Shown: positions 22,501-34,043 of the stretch, piece by piece
Layout: each line of letters begins with the position of its first letter
How positions within the stretch are numbered: position 1 is the first letter of the stretch
DNA from: Amblyomma americanum
Taxonomy: Eukaryota; Arthropoda; Arachnida; Ixodida; Ixodidae
DNA length: 64,000 nt
NCBI RefSeq assembly: GCF_052857255.1
Contig: NC_135505.1
Coordinates: 48,359,507 to 48,423,506, forward strand
Direction: 5' to 3'
The notes under the pieces: generated by a model
Database searches by the model: none
What the model saw: the letters and a program-made list of their open reading frames with translations, nothing else
What the model was told of the DNA's origin: nothing
Translations under genes and position numbers: made by a program

Positions 22501-23650
22501 AATAAACTGAGCAGGTTAGGTGATCTAGCTGGCAGTAATGTCCTGAATTAGCCCCCGCAATAGATCACACTCATCCCGTACACAACGCTGAGTAAATGCG
22601 ATGCAAAACTACAACAATGTAAAATACACCATCTCTGCGTTATTTCTTACTCTGGGGTATAAAAATTTTATAGCCGCCGGTAGTCAGAGCACATCTGTTG
22701 TCCGCATTTTAATTAAAAAGCATCGCATCCATTCGTCATTCCATTAAAAAAGAATTCACCTACTCTGATCTCGCCTGCATCGATGATCCGCTCTTCGTTG
22801 CAGCGTTCTCCTCTAGTCGGCACAAACCCATGGAAGCTCCTGACGTAAGTTTGCTGACGTAAGATATAACCGTCGTGACAGAGATAAAGGACAGGGCACC
22901 AGGAACTCTTGCTCAATGTAAAGACACTACCAGGTTACACGCAAAAATGAAACAAAAGGAAAAAATCCTATACTGACAGTGACCGGTGACATTTTGATGC
23001 TACTTGGAATGCCCTTCCTATGATATGCGCTGAAGAAGACACGGCATTCCTGAAGAAAACGTGATCCGTATCCGTCAGAGATTTTTGCATGCCTCAAAAT
23101 GACTCGTGTAATGCACAGTCGGAAACACTTGTGCTGATGTTGCTTTCGTTATATTCTGAAAGTAGCTTTTTATTGTGCAGAAATGTTCCTGGAGTTTACG
23201 AGTTTCACTGAGAGAAATACAATTTAAGAGCACAGCGCAGCATTGATCTGTATTTAAATTTGTACTCGCATTTATTCGTTAAGTGGACTTGCCTTCAAAT
23301 TTGGTTGCTGCCCTGACAAAAGCATCCCCGTCAGCTATACGAGTAAAACAAGCCTTTTCTGTAACAACCGTATTTCCCTCCTGCTTACTCGGCTTAACCA
23401 CAAACTTCGCTTCGGTAATCTCTGCAATAACGGGACGGCTGCAACTTTACGAAAGCTTCGGTGCCGTGGGCAACTCTGTCCTTTTTTTTTGGTACCAGGC
23501 TGTGGCGGAGAGGGGCTTGTTGCGTTTGTTTACTGGTGTTTAGCATTCTAGTTAATATGCGAATGCTCCATTTGTGCTTTCAGCAGGAGCAGATATGCCA
23601 AAAAGTGTTGACTAAAAAAAAAAGAATTTAACTATATATATATTTATATA
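22501..23650. other. Gene-free spacer
   Basis: No family motifs were found; possibly the washed-out 3' end of the preceding Gypsy. A 86-codon frame at 23283-23543 shows no signal that would lift it above chance. Confidence 0.4.
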
Positions 23651-23697
23651 TTTAAGAGAAGTGGGCACTTCTACAAAGACACTTTTATTTATCAACG

Positions 23698-23724
23698 TTT
23701 CGACCGCGGTGCGGTCTTCTACAG
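23698..23724 (-). ncRNA. Hammerhead-like core, minus strand, mutated
   Basis: Mirror of the plus-strand core: stem II GACCGC/GCGGTC and the GAAAC box are intact, but the first box reads CTGTAGA, replacing the invariant A of CUGANGA by U. This change should abolish cleavage. The two cores are only a couple of bases apart in inverted orientation. Confidence 0.5.
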
Positions 23725-23726
23725 TC

Positions 23727-23754
23727 CTGAAGAAGACCGCACCGCGGTCGAAAC
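23727..23754 (+). ncRNA. Hammerhead-ribozyme-like core, plus strand
   Basis: CTGAAGA (23727-23733) fits the invariant CUGANGA. GACCGC (23735-23740) pairs perfectly with GCGGTC (23744-23749) as stem II with a 3-nt loop. GAAAC (23750-23754) is the second invariant box. Penelope-like elements are documented carriers of minimal type I hammerheads with very short stem III. The stem III partner and the cleavage triplet were not identified with certainty, so activity is unproven. Confidence 0.6.
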
Positions 23755-23836
23755 GTTGATAAATAAAAGTGTATTTGTAGAAGTGCCCACTTCTCTTAAA
23801 TCTTTATTCTGCGGAGCCAACGCAACCTACGTTCGT

Positions 23837-23839
<3 letters not shown>

Positions 23840-23872
<33 letters not shown>
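23840..23872. repeat. (AT)n microsatellite
   Basis: About 16 AT units directly downstream of the hammerhead palindrome. Confidence 0.95.
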
Positions 23873-23875
<3 letters not shown>

Positions 23876-24924
23876 AGATTGCTTTTATTCTTTACGCTTA
23901 CTTTTTCACCCTGCTAAGAGAATACAGAACAGCGTGTTGTCGGGCAAGTTGGCTTTGCATGATATGTGTTTCTTCTCTGTCTTCGTCTAAGTTTTGCGCT
24001 AACTTCTTCTATATAAAGCTAAGAGAATAACTGCTTGCTTTGCAGGCCGATATTTTTCTATTTTCTTTCGAATTGTAAACAATGTATAAAACTATATGTT
24101 GCGTTTTTTTTTATTTTTCCTTGCTCTTTTTGTCGCGAATTCCGTTGCAGTATTAGAGTTTGGAACTCCGCGCTGTAGAGCGAAGTCTCCATGCTTTTCA
24201 CTCCTTGCCTGATAATGCTAGATGCAGCAAATATATTGAGATTAGCACGAACAAAGTACTTGTACTCTAGAGGAGGTACAAAATTTCAGTTATTTTGCAT
24301 AGATAATCTATGCCCATAAAAAAAACATTACGGGGTCTAAGCATGCTTTAGTATATCTAAGGCAGAAGGGGTCAGTTATGGGTGGCGTTTCTAGATGGTG
24401 CTGCTATATTGAGCGCATGGCCCCAGGTTGTGGGTTCCTGGGATGCTGGGTGGCCAACACTACCTCGGGGAGTGTTATGTGAAGGTGTCTAGTGCTTGGT
24501 GCTGTGGGAGATTGACGGCTGCACTTTCCGAAGCTATAGAATTAGCGCGGCATTGCCGCCTTATGATACTCGTAGTAATTTTGCGTTAGAAAAAAGCATC
24601 TGACTCGAGCGCTCCTCATTAAGGTTGGTTACATGTCTACGGAAACAATGATTTCGGCGCACAAAGAATACATTTTTTATTTACTTTGACGGCACTGAAC
24701 GTGCACCAAACATTATTCCGAGAATGTTCTTCTAAAACACTTGACCACCATCTACACGCACCAAGAATTCTTAAAAATTCAAATTATTGTCCTCTGCAGC
24801 CGAATTTCCTATTCAATGAGATTAAACGCCCCGGCTCCCACCTTTTTTTAACTGACCTCCGAGAGAAAGAGGAGCCAACAGTCGCGTGGCGGCTTGATGC
24901 TATGCCACCGGCGGAGTGATAATT
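23873..24924. other. Gene-free spacer
   Basis: AT-rich with T runs. The frame at 24686-24919 may hold a few residues of the following LINE but no family block is readable. Confidence 0.4.
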
Positions 24925-26334
24925 AGTAATCCACTCTGGCCAGCAGACGAAGAGAAGGCATACTTCCTAAGTGTCCTAATCAGCAGTAAATTAACACGGG
25001 ATAAGCACATCAATCAACTCGTCGCTGGCACTAAGAGAACACTAGGCTTCATTAAAAGGTCGCTTTTCTTTTCTCCGCCATCAAACCCTAAACACGTATA
25101 CGGACTTTCATTAGCACCAGAATAGTACTTAATCGATTACTTGTAATCAATCACGTTTTGTGTAATTGTGCAATCAGCTGATTACTTTATTCAAATGAAA
25201 ACAATTTGCGTATTTAAATTGTTGTTTTTTTTTGCAATCGTATACCGGTAATCAATTACATCTTTGCAAAAAAGCCTACTGCAGAGAAGTGCTCCTGAGG
25301 GTATGGTTGCGTCCGATATAGTTCGGCTGCGCACGAAGGTGCGCATGTCTGACGTGTTGCGCTTTCGGCAGTATTCGTTCCTAGTGTGAACACTGTGCCC
25401 CGCCTACTAAATGCTCTTTCTTTTAAGAATATTCCCATAAGAACCACGTCCTCCAAGGACTTGTTAGAAAACTTTTCACTAACTGACTGGCCATTGCTTT
25501 TCTGAAGCAAATGAAATCTATTTTTCGCTTGTTTGCATCATGTATGTCATTTGGCTTTTTTTTTCTGGAAGTACTTGTTGTGATGGTGTGTATTATAGTA
25601 TAATACCTACATACATACATACAAGCTTTATTTTCCACGAAGATGTGGAAGGAGGTGGAGGGAAAAGCCGTACATTTGCGGCTTGAGAAATCCTCCGCTC
25701 CCTTACAGTGTACATATGTCTGGAAGTTGTGTGACCCACCCTATTGCTGCCAAAGTCAGCCAAAGCTAGTCTTTAGTGCGGCCATCCTGCCACCATGTAC
25801 ATTTTGGGGGGGGGGGGGGGGAATGAACATTAAGAATAATATTAATATTATAGTTTTTATAGTTTGCGTGAGCTTGTGTTATGGCAATAGAACTAAAAAA
25901 AAACCTAACCCATAAATAATCAATTGCTGTTCTGTAATTATTCAGTTAGTTTTCCGTGGTGGTAGTTGACCATAGTAATAAATTACGTTTGAGATGGAGC
26001 ATTTGTAATTTTAAGCGGTTACTTATCTTCAGTAACGTGTAGAAGACTAATTCACAGCAAACTCGAGTACGCATCAGCAATTCGGTCCCCTCATCAGAAA
26101 CACCTCATGACTGCTATTGGCTATGCAATAGACTTCAGACAACAATTTTCACCACACATTAGCTGTATCACGTCACTGCTTGCTATCAACTCACAGTGTC
26201 TCGCAGTTTTGGATATTTTTTTTTCTATGCCCGTTCATAAGTGTTACTTCTCGTGTACTCCTCCCCCGTTATGTAATTAACCACCAGGGGCGTTTAAAGG
26301 TCGAATAAATGACCACGATGAAGATGATGACTAT
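24925..26334 (+). mobile_element. CR1/Jockey-like LINE 3' part, split by a DNA transposon
   Basis: The frame 24916-25125 reads YFLSVLISSKLTRDKHINQL then GTKRTLGFIKRSLFFSPPSN, the RT thumb (Y-L-G-V-x-I-S-x-L-x-W-x-x-H-I). After about 900 foreign bases, 26041-26210 resumes LIHSKLEYASAIRSPHQKHL, the next conserved block (R-P-x-L-E-Y-A-S-x-x-W). The 3' end near 26300 has AATAAATGACCACGATGAAG followed by GATGATG, a short triplet tail. Endonuclease and RT palm are absent (5' truncation). Confidence 0.7.
25127..26040 (-). mobile_element. Probable hAT transposon relic inserted in the LINE
   Basis: The insert interrupts the LINE frame between two consecutive conserved blocks. The minus-strand frame 25256-25510 reads NKSLEDVVLMGIFLKERAFS then RRGTVFTLGTN. 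This resembles the hAT C-terminal dimerisation region (SLED...F-L-K...ERxFSxGGxVFTxxRN) with a short internal deletion. The ends carry repeated GTAATCAATTAC-like motifs on both sides. G16 at 25806-25821 lies inside. No 8-bp target duplication could be fixed. Confidence 0.45.
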
Positions 26335-26840
26335 TTCTGGTTTGTTTTTTTTTGGCGATATTTTCACTGAACCCCAAATATGTGGTGGCTTTATCTAATG
26401 ATTTCTTGCCTCATACGAAAAAACTAAAAAAAAAACAAATTGCTTCGGCTTTTTTCCCCGTTTCATTTTCCCACCTTCAGTTGATGTTCAGTCTACCGAA
26501 AGCTGACTCCACGCCTTTTTTTTTTTTTGCATCTGTCTTGTCTGCGATGAAACTGTTTATTCACTGAAACGTAAAATCAAAGTGAGAGCGAAAGTGAAGC
26601 CGGCACACAACTGGCTGAAAGGTACTCCACGCGTTGGCTGACTGTTTCTGGTCTCAGAGGTCAGTTCCAAAAATAAAGGAGGCAAGCTGGACGGTTAATT
26701 CCTTTTTGTTAAGAAAATAGACAACACCGTACAATAATTAGAAGCTTCTAGAATGCTCGGAGAGTTTGGCAGAATTCCCGCAGTAAAAGAACGAGTTTAG
26801 CGTTGTCTTTATTGCTCCTTGAATACATCGTTTTTCATTT

Positions 26841-26892
26841 GAAAGAAAGAAAGAAAGAAAGAAAGAAAGGAAGAAAGAAAGAAAGAAAGAAA

Positions 26893-26957
<65 letters not shown>

Positions 26958-26966
26958 GAAGAAAAA
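26841..26966. repeat. (GAAA)n microsatellite
   Basis: About 125 bases of GAAA with three to four GGAA interruptions. It creates artefactual Phe/Leu/Ser-rich frames on the minus strand. The purine/pyrimidine asymmetry could allow triplex formation. Confidence 0.97.
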
Positions 26967-29900
26967 ATAAAAAATGTAAATTTTGAGCAAGATAGGGGTC
27001 CTTCCGGTGAGTCAGCATTCAACCCGAGCATTAAACCAACGGTGAAAATCGCAAGAAAATCACGACAATATAGGTAACTTCTTTAAGAAAGTTGTCTGCT
27101 GGGCAATACTAAATTCTGAAAGCGCTCTGAACGACAAGAAAGAAAGGAGCAGTACGAGGAAAATTTGAAGACGTGTTCCGTTCTCTTGTCCTTGTCTTTC
27201 AAGCGTTTTCATAGTTTAGGGTCGCTTGTCCTTCAAGAGAATTTATTACTGCTTGCCATTACTCTCCCTTTATCGCTGCCTGAAGCACGACTGCAGCGCA
27301 TAGGCTAGAGAGGTGCTGACAGGTGATGAGCGAGGCTATTCATATGCCCATCCTATTCGATTTCCGCTGCCAACTGCGGCGCCAGAGAGCTCAGGCAGCA
27401 TAATTATGGCGCCCACTACACTCCAGTCAGACGCATCGCTCAAGGAAGCCTAGCTGATAGGAAGCTTTGAAAAAAAAATTTGGACACCTGGCTCTCAGAT
27501 GCTTAAATAGTAATCGAAGACACGCGCCACCAGCCTGCAGTTGCTAAATGGTGTAGATTCCGATGCGCAACCACTCGAATTACATTTCTTGCCTAGAAAA
27601 CGACCGAGTATTGCTCACACATTGCCTTTTGCTTGAAACAATGCAGCCTTGAACGTCGGTAGGAAGAAAGCAAGCCCAACGCTTCTTTGCTTGAGGTATT
27701 ATTGCTGGGCTACACATTACTGTCAAAATTGAGCACTTTACAACGTCGCAGATTAAAACAAAGACGAGTGCATTGAAAACCTTAAACACTTTATTTTTCG
27801 CAGTCCTGCGACACTCATGCATTACGCGCCTTTTTATTCAGCTCTCTGGCTGCTTACCCGCTTCTGTTTCACAACACCAACGCAATCATCAGAAAGCTCG
27901 AAGCGGGTTTAGGAATTGCCAATTGATTAATATGTTTACTGATATTCTTAAGAGCACAGCATGATGCTTTCGCACTTGTAAACCATACGCCTTGGTTCAT
28001 TAATCTGCTCAGGAAGGACCTAGTCGCGCAAAAGGCGAGCATATACATAGTGAGAGAACCGGACGAGGGCTTTACTTGCAACTGGCTTTATCTCACTAAG
28101 ATGCCTTTTATATCTTTTGTTCTACCCATTCACCACATCCCCAAACCGTCACATGCGAAATATAAGCCATAGTATTCAAATAAAGCGTCTTGCAAGTAAA
28201 GTGCTGGTCTTGCTGCCTCACTACATCCGTGTTCGCCTTTTGCACAGCTATATCTTTACTGAATATGCACCAACACGCCAAGCTTCAAGTGCTTCTCAAC
28301 AACTTTGTTTTGAGCTATGTAGAAGGGGAACCTTGACGGCGCACATCATGATTACAAGGCTATTAGAGAATTCAATGGACGAAAAAAGTGGTCGAATCTG
28401 TTTTGCCATCTTAGCTTGCCTGAGTCAAATAGTATGGAGCCAGGCTAGGAATTTTGAAATGCAGATGGAAGCAGCCCTCAAGGGGTTTGCCATCAACCAC
28501 GCTTAGATAGTTACTTTTCGCGTTCCTCGAAAATAATTTTTACTCAGCAGCACCAGTTGAGCGCAGCTGTGACTTTTGCACAGTTTCGGAATTCTGGAAA
28601 TGAAGATTGGTATCGAGTTCAACCGCTATTTCCTTTCCCAAGAAATCAACTGCTCTTCTAGGAATACAAGGAGAGAAACTTCTTATTATTTCGGGTCGTC
28701 TTGTGAATGCAGCCTAAAGAGCAATACATGCTGTAAGTAACAACGCCACACCTCCTCAAATGAGGGCACCTGGAATGTTTTTGGACCATTTCTCTACAAC
28801 TCCAGACCCTTAAATACTACTTTGATTCGCGTGCCGATATGCGAAATTTGAATTTCAAAAAAAAAACGGAGAATATGGCGCTATGGATATTGCTTTTAGC
28901 TTCACTTTTAATCAGTTAGGAACATTATGTCTTTATCATGACAAAATGCATGCCCGTTCGGAAAGCATGCAGACGGAAAAACCCATGATGTGCACATAAC
29001 ATGTCAAAGTTGCCAAGAATTGTTGAGCCACAAAGCGGCGTGTAACGGCGTTTTCAAACTTTAAATGCTTATATGAATTATATTTATGGCTGGCTATACG
29101 GCACTGAACGAATAAGGCTGCTAAAATTAATAGTTAATAAGTTTCCAATACTAGTTAACCAGCTGACATTTGAGCGCACATTAGCTCTACTCGAATGTTG
29201 TGCACAGCTGGTGATACTAGTGCGAAATAAAGGCTCTTCAAACACAAAATTCTATTTTCAAGATGGCAGAACGTCTAAGGTGAAGCTCCCAAATCTGCAC
29301 ATTTCGTTTTCCTTCGGTGACCGACCTTGAGAACTCCGCGGTGTCGAAATCAAAATTAACGAACCTCGGTTCGAATTCTAGGGTCGCTAGCGGTAATCGT
29401 TATCGTACCGAGCGCACAAGAAATTTCTCTTTATCTGCCAAGGTAGATATGGTGGAAGCTCCCATGTCCCCCAAAGTACCCAGCAATCAAGTGAAGGCTT
29501 TTTAGGCCCTGCCCAGATTGGAATCTGCGCGACGGAATCGTTCACGGGTGGCTACCAGCCAAATATTAACGACAGTAGAAACTTGAGAATACGTCTCGAA
29601 AAGCCAACTACACTTCAAAAAACAAATTTTAAACCTTCGATTTTGCAGCGGAATACCCAGTTTAAGAGCTTTATAGCGTGTTAGTGGCTCCCTTCAGCAT
29701 CAAAAACACCCAACTTCACAATACGTAACCATCGTCCCTGAAAAATTATTGAGCTTTAATAGGAATCGGGAAAGATGATGTTGCGATTCCGTCTTTGAAA
29801 CAACCACAAGAATGAACAAAAGTATGCCAATAGGAAAAATGCAAGAGTGTGCGTGATAAAGTCAATTGTTTTGAATTCCTCGCTGGAAAATAGCTCGAAA

Positions 29901-30148
29901 CGTTATTAACTGAAATAGTTATGTAAGGGCACAGCAAAATAGGTTAGCATTTTCAGTCCACTTATTTCTCAGAATAAGCAGTGTTCTAGGCCTTAGTGGA
30001 CTTTACTGCCATCGCGACTGTTTTTTCGGAGGCAGAAACATTGTACGCGATTGTTACCGACCACATGCAGCGAAATAATGATATTGAGAAAAGGCGATAC
30101 TAACATGCTTGCGAGCGTGCATCATGCTTGCAATCTTGTGAAGAAGTG
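26967..30148. other. Gene-free stretch
   Basis: Over 3 kb with no recognisable TE protein, SINE or RNA. The longest frame, 28117-28506 (+, 129 codons), has no motif, signal peptide or helix pattern I can defend. Short AT-rich patches only. Confidence 0.4.
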
Positions 30149-30725
30149 GTGACTGCGATCCAGGGAGCAGAACGACAGCGAAAATGGCGTGTAAACAAAT
30201 CTCTTTATTTGGGCTGAATTGCGCCCACAGACAGACAGCCAGGCAGACCGAAAAACGTTATTTTTGCAAGAGAGTTTTACACCCTGCTTCGTCCCTGGGC
30301 CACTGCGCGGTCTTGCACTGCATCATGTAAGTCATGTCGGGACATGACGTCGACAGCCCGAATCACCGCAACAAGTTGCAAGGCGCTGAATCACTCGGCG
30401 GCGGCGTAGAAACAAACGTGCTCAGCGGTCGTCGAACAGAATGCCCGCCGCTGCTAGCCGTGCTCAGTTTAAAGCTAATAGCTACTACATCAATCTAGAA
30501 CAACCTAGAATCAACTCTCTCTGCATGCGATCAATCGAGATAAATCTGGCCGCATCTTGCATTGCAAACAAACCGACTGAGTGGTGCCCCGGCAGCTTTG
30601 AAGAATGAACAAACACTGCAAAGATTCGCGGCATTTCTCCACTCTCAAAGAAGCATCGACCCGATACATTAAAACAAATGAAGCGACTAGCAATCAATAA
30701 AATGGATCGTGCGAAAATAAACACT
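30149..30725 (-). repeat. Gypsy-2 3' LTR
   Basis: It begins on the minus strand just after the pol stop (TGTTTATTTTCGCAC near 30725) and ends at GTGACTGC (30149). It is homologous to the LTR at 3497-3865. It contains an extra block of about 150 bases (30225-30385, starting with AGAC repeats) that the 3.5-kb LTR lacks, i.e. a secondary insertion. Confidence 0.75.
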
Positions 30726-30747
30726 GAGTGTGGCACCACAGCGTCCT

Positions 30748-31550
30748 TTAGCGTGCATAATAGGGTTTTAGACGGACGATATGGACAGCTTGTGGTCGTA
30801 CACGGCGTCGCAGGGATCCAGTCATTGCGTCATAGATGACTACACAATCCAGTTCACCTAGCCGACGAAGAACGTTCTACGGGCCGAAATAACGGCGCAA
30901 AGCTTTTCACTTAATCAACGGCGGCGAATGGGCATCCAAACACAGACTTGGTCTAACGGCTTGCATTCCGCGTCGCATCTTCATCGGTTGTAGCGTCCGC
31001 AGTCGGTCCGCTGCTGGTCTTCGATCCTTAATCGGGCAAGTCTTCGGGCTTCTCCAGCGCCTTGAAGGTAGGCGGCGACGTCAACGTTCTCTTCGGTAAC
31101 GTTCAGCAGCACGACGTCTAGCGCGGTCGTGGCCTTCCTGCCGCGTTCAAGCCTAAAAGGCGTCATCTGGGTGGTTTCCTCCACTGCGGTGTTGTAGGCG
31201 AAGACGACGTAAGGGAGGATGACGTATCAGGTCTTTTGGGCGGCATCGCCATAAAAGGCGAGCATATCGGCGATGGCTTTGTTCAGCCGCTTGGTCAGTC
31301 CATTGGTGTGCGGATGGTATGCAGTTGTCCTCCGGCGGCTGGTTTGGCTGTAACGCAGATTGGCTTGCGTTAATTCCACCGTGAATGCTGTTCGTGTGCC
31401 CGTGATGAGCACGTCAGGGGCGCCGTGTCGCAGAAGAATGCACTCCACAAAACTTTGGCGACATCGGCTGCTGTTCTGTTCGGTAGGGCTTTTGCCTCGG
31501 CGTAGCGGGCCAAATAGTTGGTCTCTATAATGATCCACTTATCTCCAGAC
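30748..31550 (-). pseudogene. Gypsy-2 integrase core and pol C-terminus
   Basis: The frame 31227-31538 has ILLRHGAPDVLITGTRTAF and TTAYHPHTNGLTKRLNKAIA. The first is the second catalytic-Asp block, here ITGTRT instead of ITDRGT, so the Asp is gone. The second, with NGLTKR, replaces the catalytic Glu of NGLTER by Lys. The frame 30981-31184 continues EETTQMTPFRLERGR. The last residues, IVRLKPYYAR, end in TAA at 30748-30750. The enzyme would insert the cDNA copy into the genome; two of its three DDE residues are substituted. Confidence 0.8.
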
Positions 31551-31669
31551 GTTCACTTCGGGAAGACCAAGCAAGCCCATGCCGATGTGCTGAAAGGGTT
31601 TGAGGGGAATTCAGTGCAGTTCAGAAATCCTACTGATTGGATGGGAGAGGTCTATCGTTGCTGACAATC

Positions 31670-32400
31670 TCAGCAAGTTTTCACATAATGTGTGACATCT
31701 GCAGAAAGTCGGGGCCAGTAATATTTCTCTTGAATGCGGCAGAGGGTGCCAGAAAACCCGAGATGTCCAGCTGTCGGCTGGTCCTGTGATATCTCGAACT
31801 TCGTGGAGAAAAGCAGGCACAACAAAGAGGTAGGCTGTTTTGTTCGCTGCAAAGTTCTTCCCGGGGACATCATTCTGTACAGAGAAGGAAGGCAGTCCTC
31901 GTTTGAATGAGGCGGGGGGGGTGAAGTAACCTTGCCTTTTAAGTACTCGATGAGGTGTTTTAGGTCGGGGTACCAGCGTTGCTGCTGTGCAAAAGAGCTG
32001 GGGCTGATGCGTCCCACGAAGACGTCCTCATCGTCGTCCGTCGGGTGGGCATCTACAGGGGCTCGTGAGAGGCAATCGGCGTCAGAATGCTTGCGTCTGG
32101 ACTTGGAAACAACAGTGACGTCAAATTCCTGGAGGCGCAGACTCCATCGAGCGATGTGGCCAGAGGGGTCCTTCAAGTTTGCAAGCAAGCACAGCGTGGG
32201 GTGATGGCTGACCACCTTGAACGGTCGTCCTTACAGGTAGGGGCGTAATTTCAATGTGGCCCAGATGATGGCAAGGCACTCCTCATTTGTCGAATAGATA
32301 GTCTCGGCCTTGGAAAAGGAACGGCTAGCGTATAGACGACTTTCTCCAGCGAGTCGCTTTTTTGAACGAGGATGGCACCAAGGCCCACGCTGCTTGCGTC
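31670..32400 (-). pseudogene. Gypsy-2 RNase H C-terminus and integrase zinc-binding region
   Basis: The frame 31670-32215 reads HPTLCLLANLKDPSGHIARW, then SLRLQEFDVTVV and RKHSDADCLSRAPV. These are the last blocks of the Gypsy RNase H. Downstream are HLGFSGTLCRIQEKYYWPRL and HYVKTC, the H-x-H...C-x-x-C type region preceding integrase. The part from 32216 to 32400 continues RNase H in other frames. The 31550-31670 gap is shifted and unreadable. Confidence 0.8.
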
Positions 32401-34043
32401 CGTATGAACTTATGAACCTATAAACATATGAACTAGGTTAAGGTGGTAGCGCTAAACACAGATGATCTCGAGGCGCACCAATTCTTCCCGTGTTAGTCTG
32501 TTAGTGAGGTTTGAGGAAAAGAAATGCCATTGTAAATGTCTCACATCTAATTGGACGCCTAAACAACGCCGCGAGGGAAGGTAGAGGTGAGAGAGATAGA
32601 AAGAACTAAAAAAACAAAAAAAAACGAAAGGAAAAGAAAGAATACGTGCCGTAGTGGAGGACTCCCATCTCGTTGAGACCGGCCGTGAGTTAAAACAGGT
32701 TGCCGTGTAGAGCCGCGGCACCTGCGCAGCGCGCGCCGTCACCTGGTCGCCGATAATTTTATCGGTAATGTATGCTTCTCCAGTGTAGCCAGTGCTAGAA
32801 ACGCGTAGGCAGTTCACTCTTGGCAAGGCTCATCGACAGCGAAATGCCGTGCTCGCTGGCCAAGACGAAACCCAGAGTTTCAGTAGTTCGGCGCTGCGTG
32901 TGACGTACGTGGTAGCCTACGGAGCCAGTACTGCAGCCGGTGCGCTAAAAAATTGCAGTACGGAGGAGCTTCATCGTCGGCGATTTTATTTGGCATGTTT
33001 AACATCATTACGGATCTCCATTTTTAGTACTCACATGTAGCAATCACGTGCATTAAACTCGATAGAGGCATCAATAACAACCAGATGATGTTGAGTTGCC
33101 GTATCACGGCTAATTCCCAGCATCCGCAGCGACATCCCGGCATGAGCGTGCTGGTCAGCAGTGCAGCGCCACGGACCTCAGCACCCACGGTTAGCCGTAT
33201 GTGGCAGCGCCGTGTCCCGGGAAAAGGGGACACAGGTGGTTGAGCCGATGCGAGAGTTTGGATCTTTAAGGCCCCTCGGAGGAGGCGGCACATAACTTTA
33301 GCCCCTGCTTGCTGGAGACGGCATCTCCATCCTTACACCACCGCGGGAATCGGCAGTCTCCTTTTCATTACCTGCCCTCCATATTTCACTTTCATATCTC
33401 TTTTCTAGCTACTGGCCTATGTCGTACTCTCTTACTTCTTCGTTTTTTTCCGGGTGGCTAGGGTTAACTTGCGTGGCTGACAACCCAGTGTTCCGCCATC
33501 ATGATTTATAGTGGGTCTGTGCAGATCAAGGGGGCAGGGCGTTTTTAAAATTCCTGTCCTGTCTCCATGTTAGGTTCCGTGGTAAGCGGCTGGCACCGTT
33601 GCCGAACATCAAACGTAATTTCTGGGAGCGCATCTTTTTCAAACCCATCTCTGTCACGAAACATGGCGTACCAAGACAGATAAATTCTTCTCAAGAATCC
33701 AACCAACTTCACGCGACTTCATGTGGTGCACTCTGATCATGCGAGAAAAACTGCACGACTCATTTTACGATCTGTTGTCACGGAATCCTTACATATACCA
33801 TAGGCTAGGGCTACAATAAGAAAGAAATTAAGAAATAGAGACCTCCTACTGGAAGTTGTGGTTAAGTACCAGTACTTAAAATTAGAAAACTCGCATTTTT
33901 TACAGGCAGTCCTGAAATAGCCAGCTCACACCGATCAATAAGTCTCGGTTGACGATCTTATGTTTGTAATAGAAGAACTACTGGAAGGCCTGAAGCATCA
34001 CAATGTAAACAAAATGCACAAAATAAAATTAAAGTGAGACGAG

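Larger units (their letters stand above)
23651..23800. repeat. Near-perfect palindrome, 74-bp arms, Penelope pLTR-like
   Basis: Arm 23651-23724 is the reverse complement of 23727-23800 apart from a few mismatches. It includes GAAGTGGGCACTTCTACAAA, TTTATTTATCAACGTTTCGA and its mirror. Each arm carries a hammerhead-like core (listed separately). Such CTGAAGA...GAAACGTTG sequences are known from Penelope-like retroelement terminal repeats. Flanked by AT-rich DNA and (AT)n at 23840-23872. No RT or GIY-YIG frame is adjacent, so it is a solo terminal structure or a MITE-like derivative. Confidence 0.8.
30149..32400 (-). mobile_element. Gypsy LTR retrotransposon, 3' half (Gypsy-2)
   Basis: Reading leftward from 32400: end of RNase H, H2C2 zinc-binding region, integrase core, pol C-terminus with stop at 30748, then 3' LTR to 30149. 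The 5' part is cut off abruptly at about 32400, where the second copy of the long duplication begins. Multiple stops and shifts; dead. Confidence 0.85.

Noticed and set aside
23651..23872. CRISPR-like or rho-independent terminator reading of the palindrome
   Set aside because: Single palindrome with hammerhead-like boxes in a eukaryotic TE context; no repeat-spacer array.
26738..27031. 97- and 69-codon frames rich in Phe-Leu-Ser repeats
   Set aside because: They are the translation of the (GAAA)n microsatellite on the opposite strand, not a gene.
29880..29920. GCTCGAAACGTTATTAACTG as another hammerhead relic
   Set aside because: The CUGANGA box and a stem II of adequate pairing are lacking.
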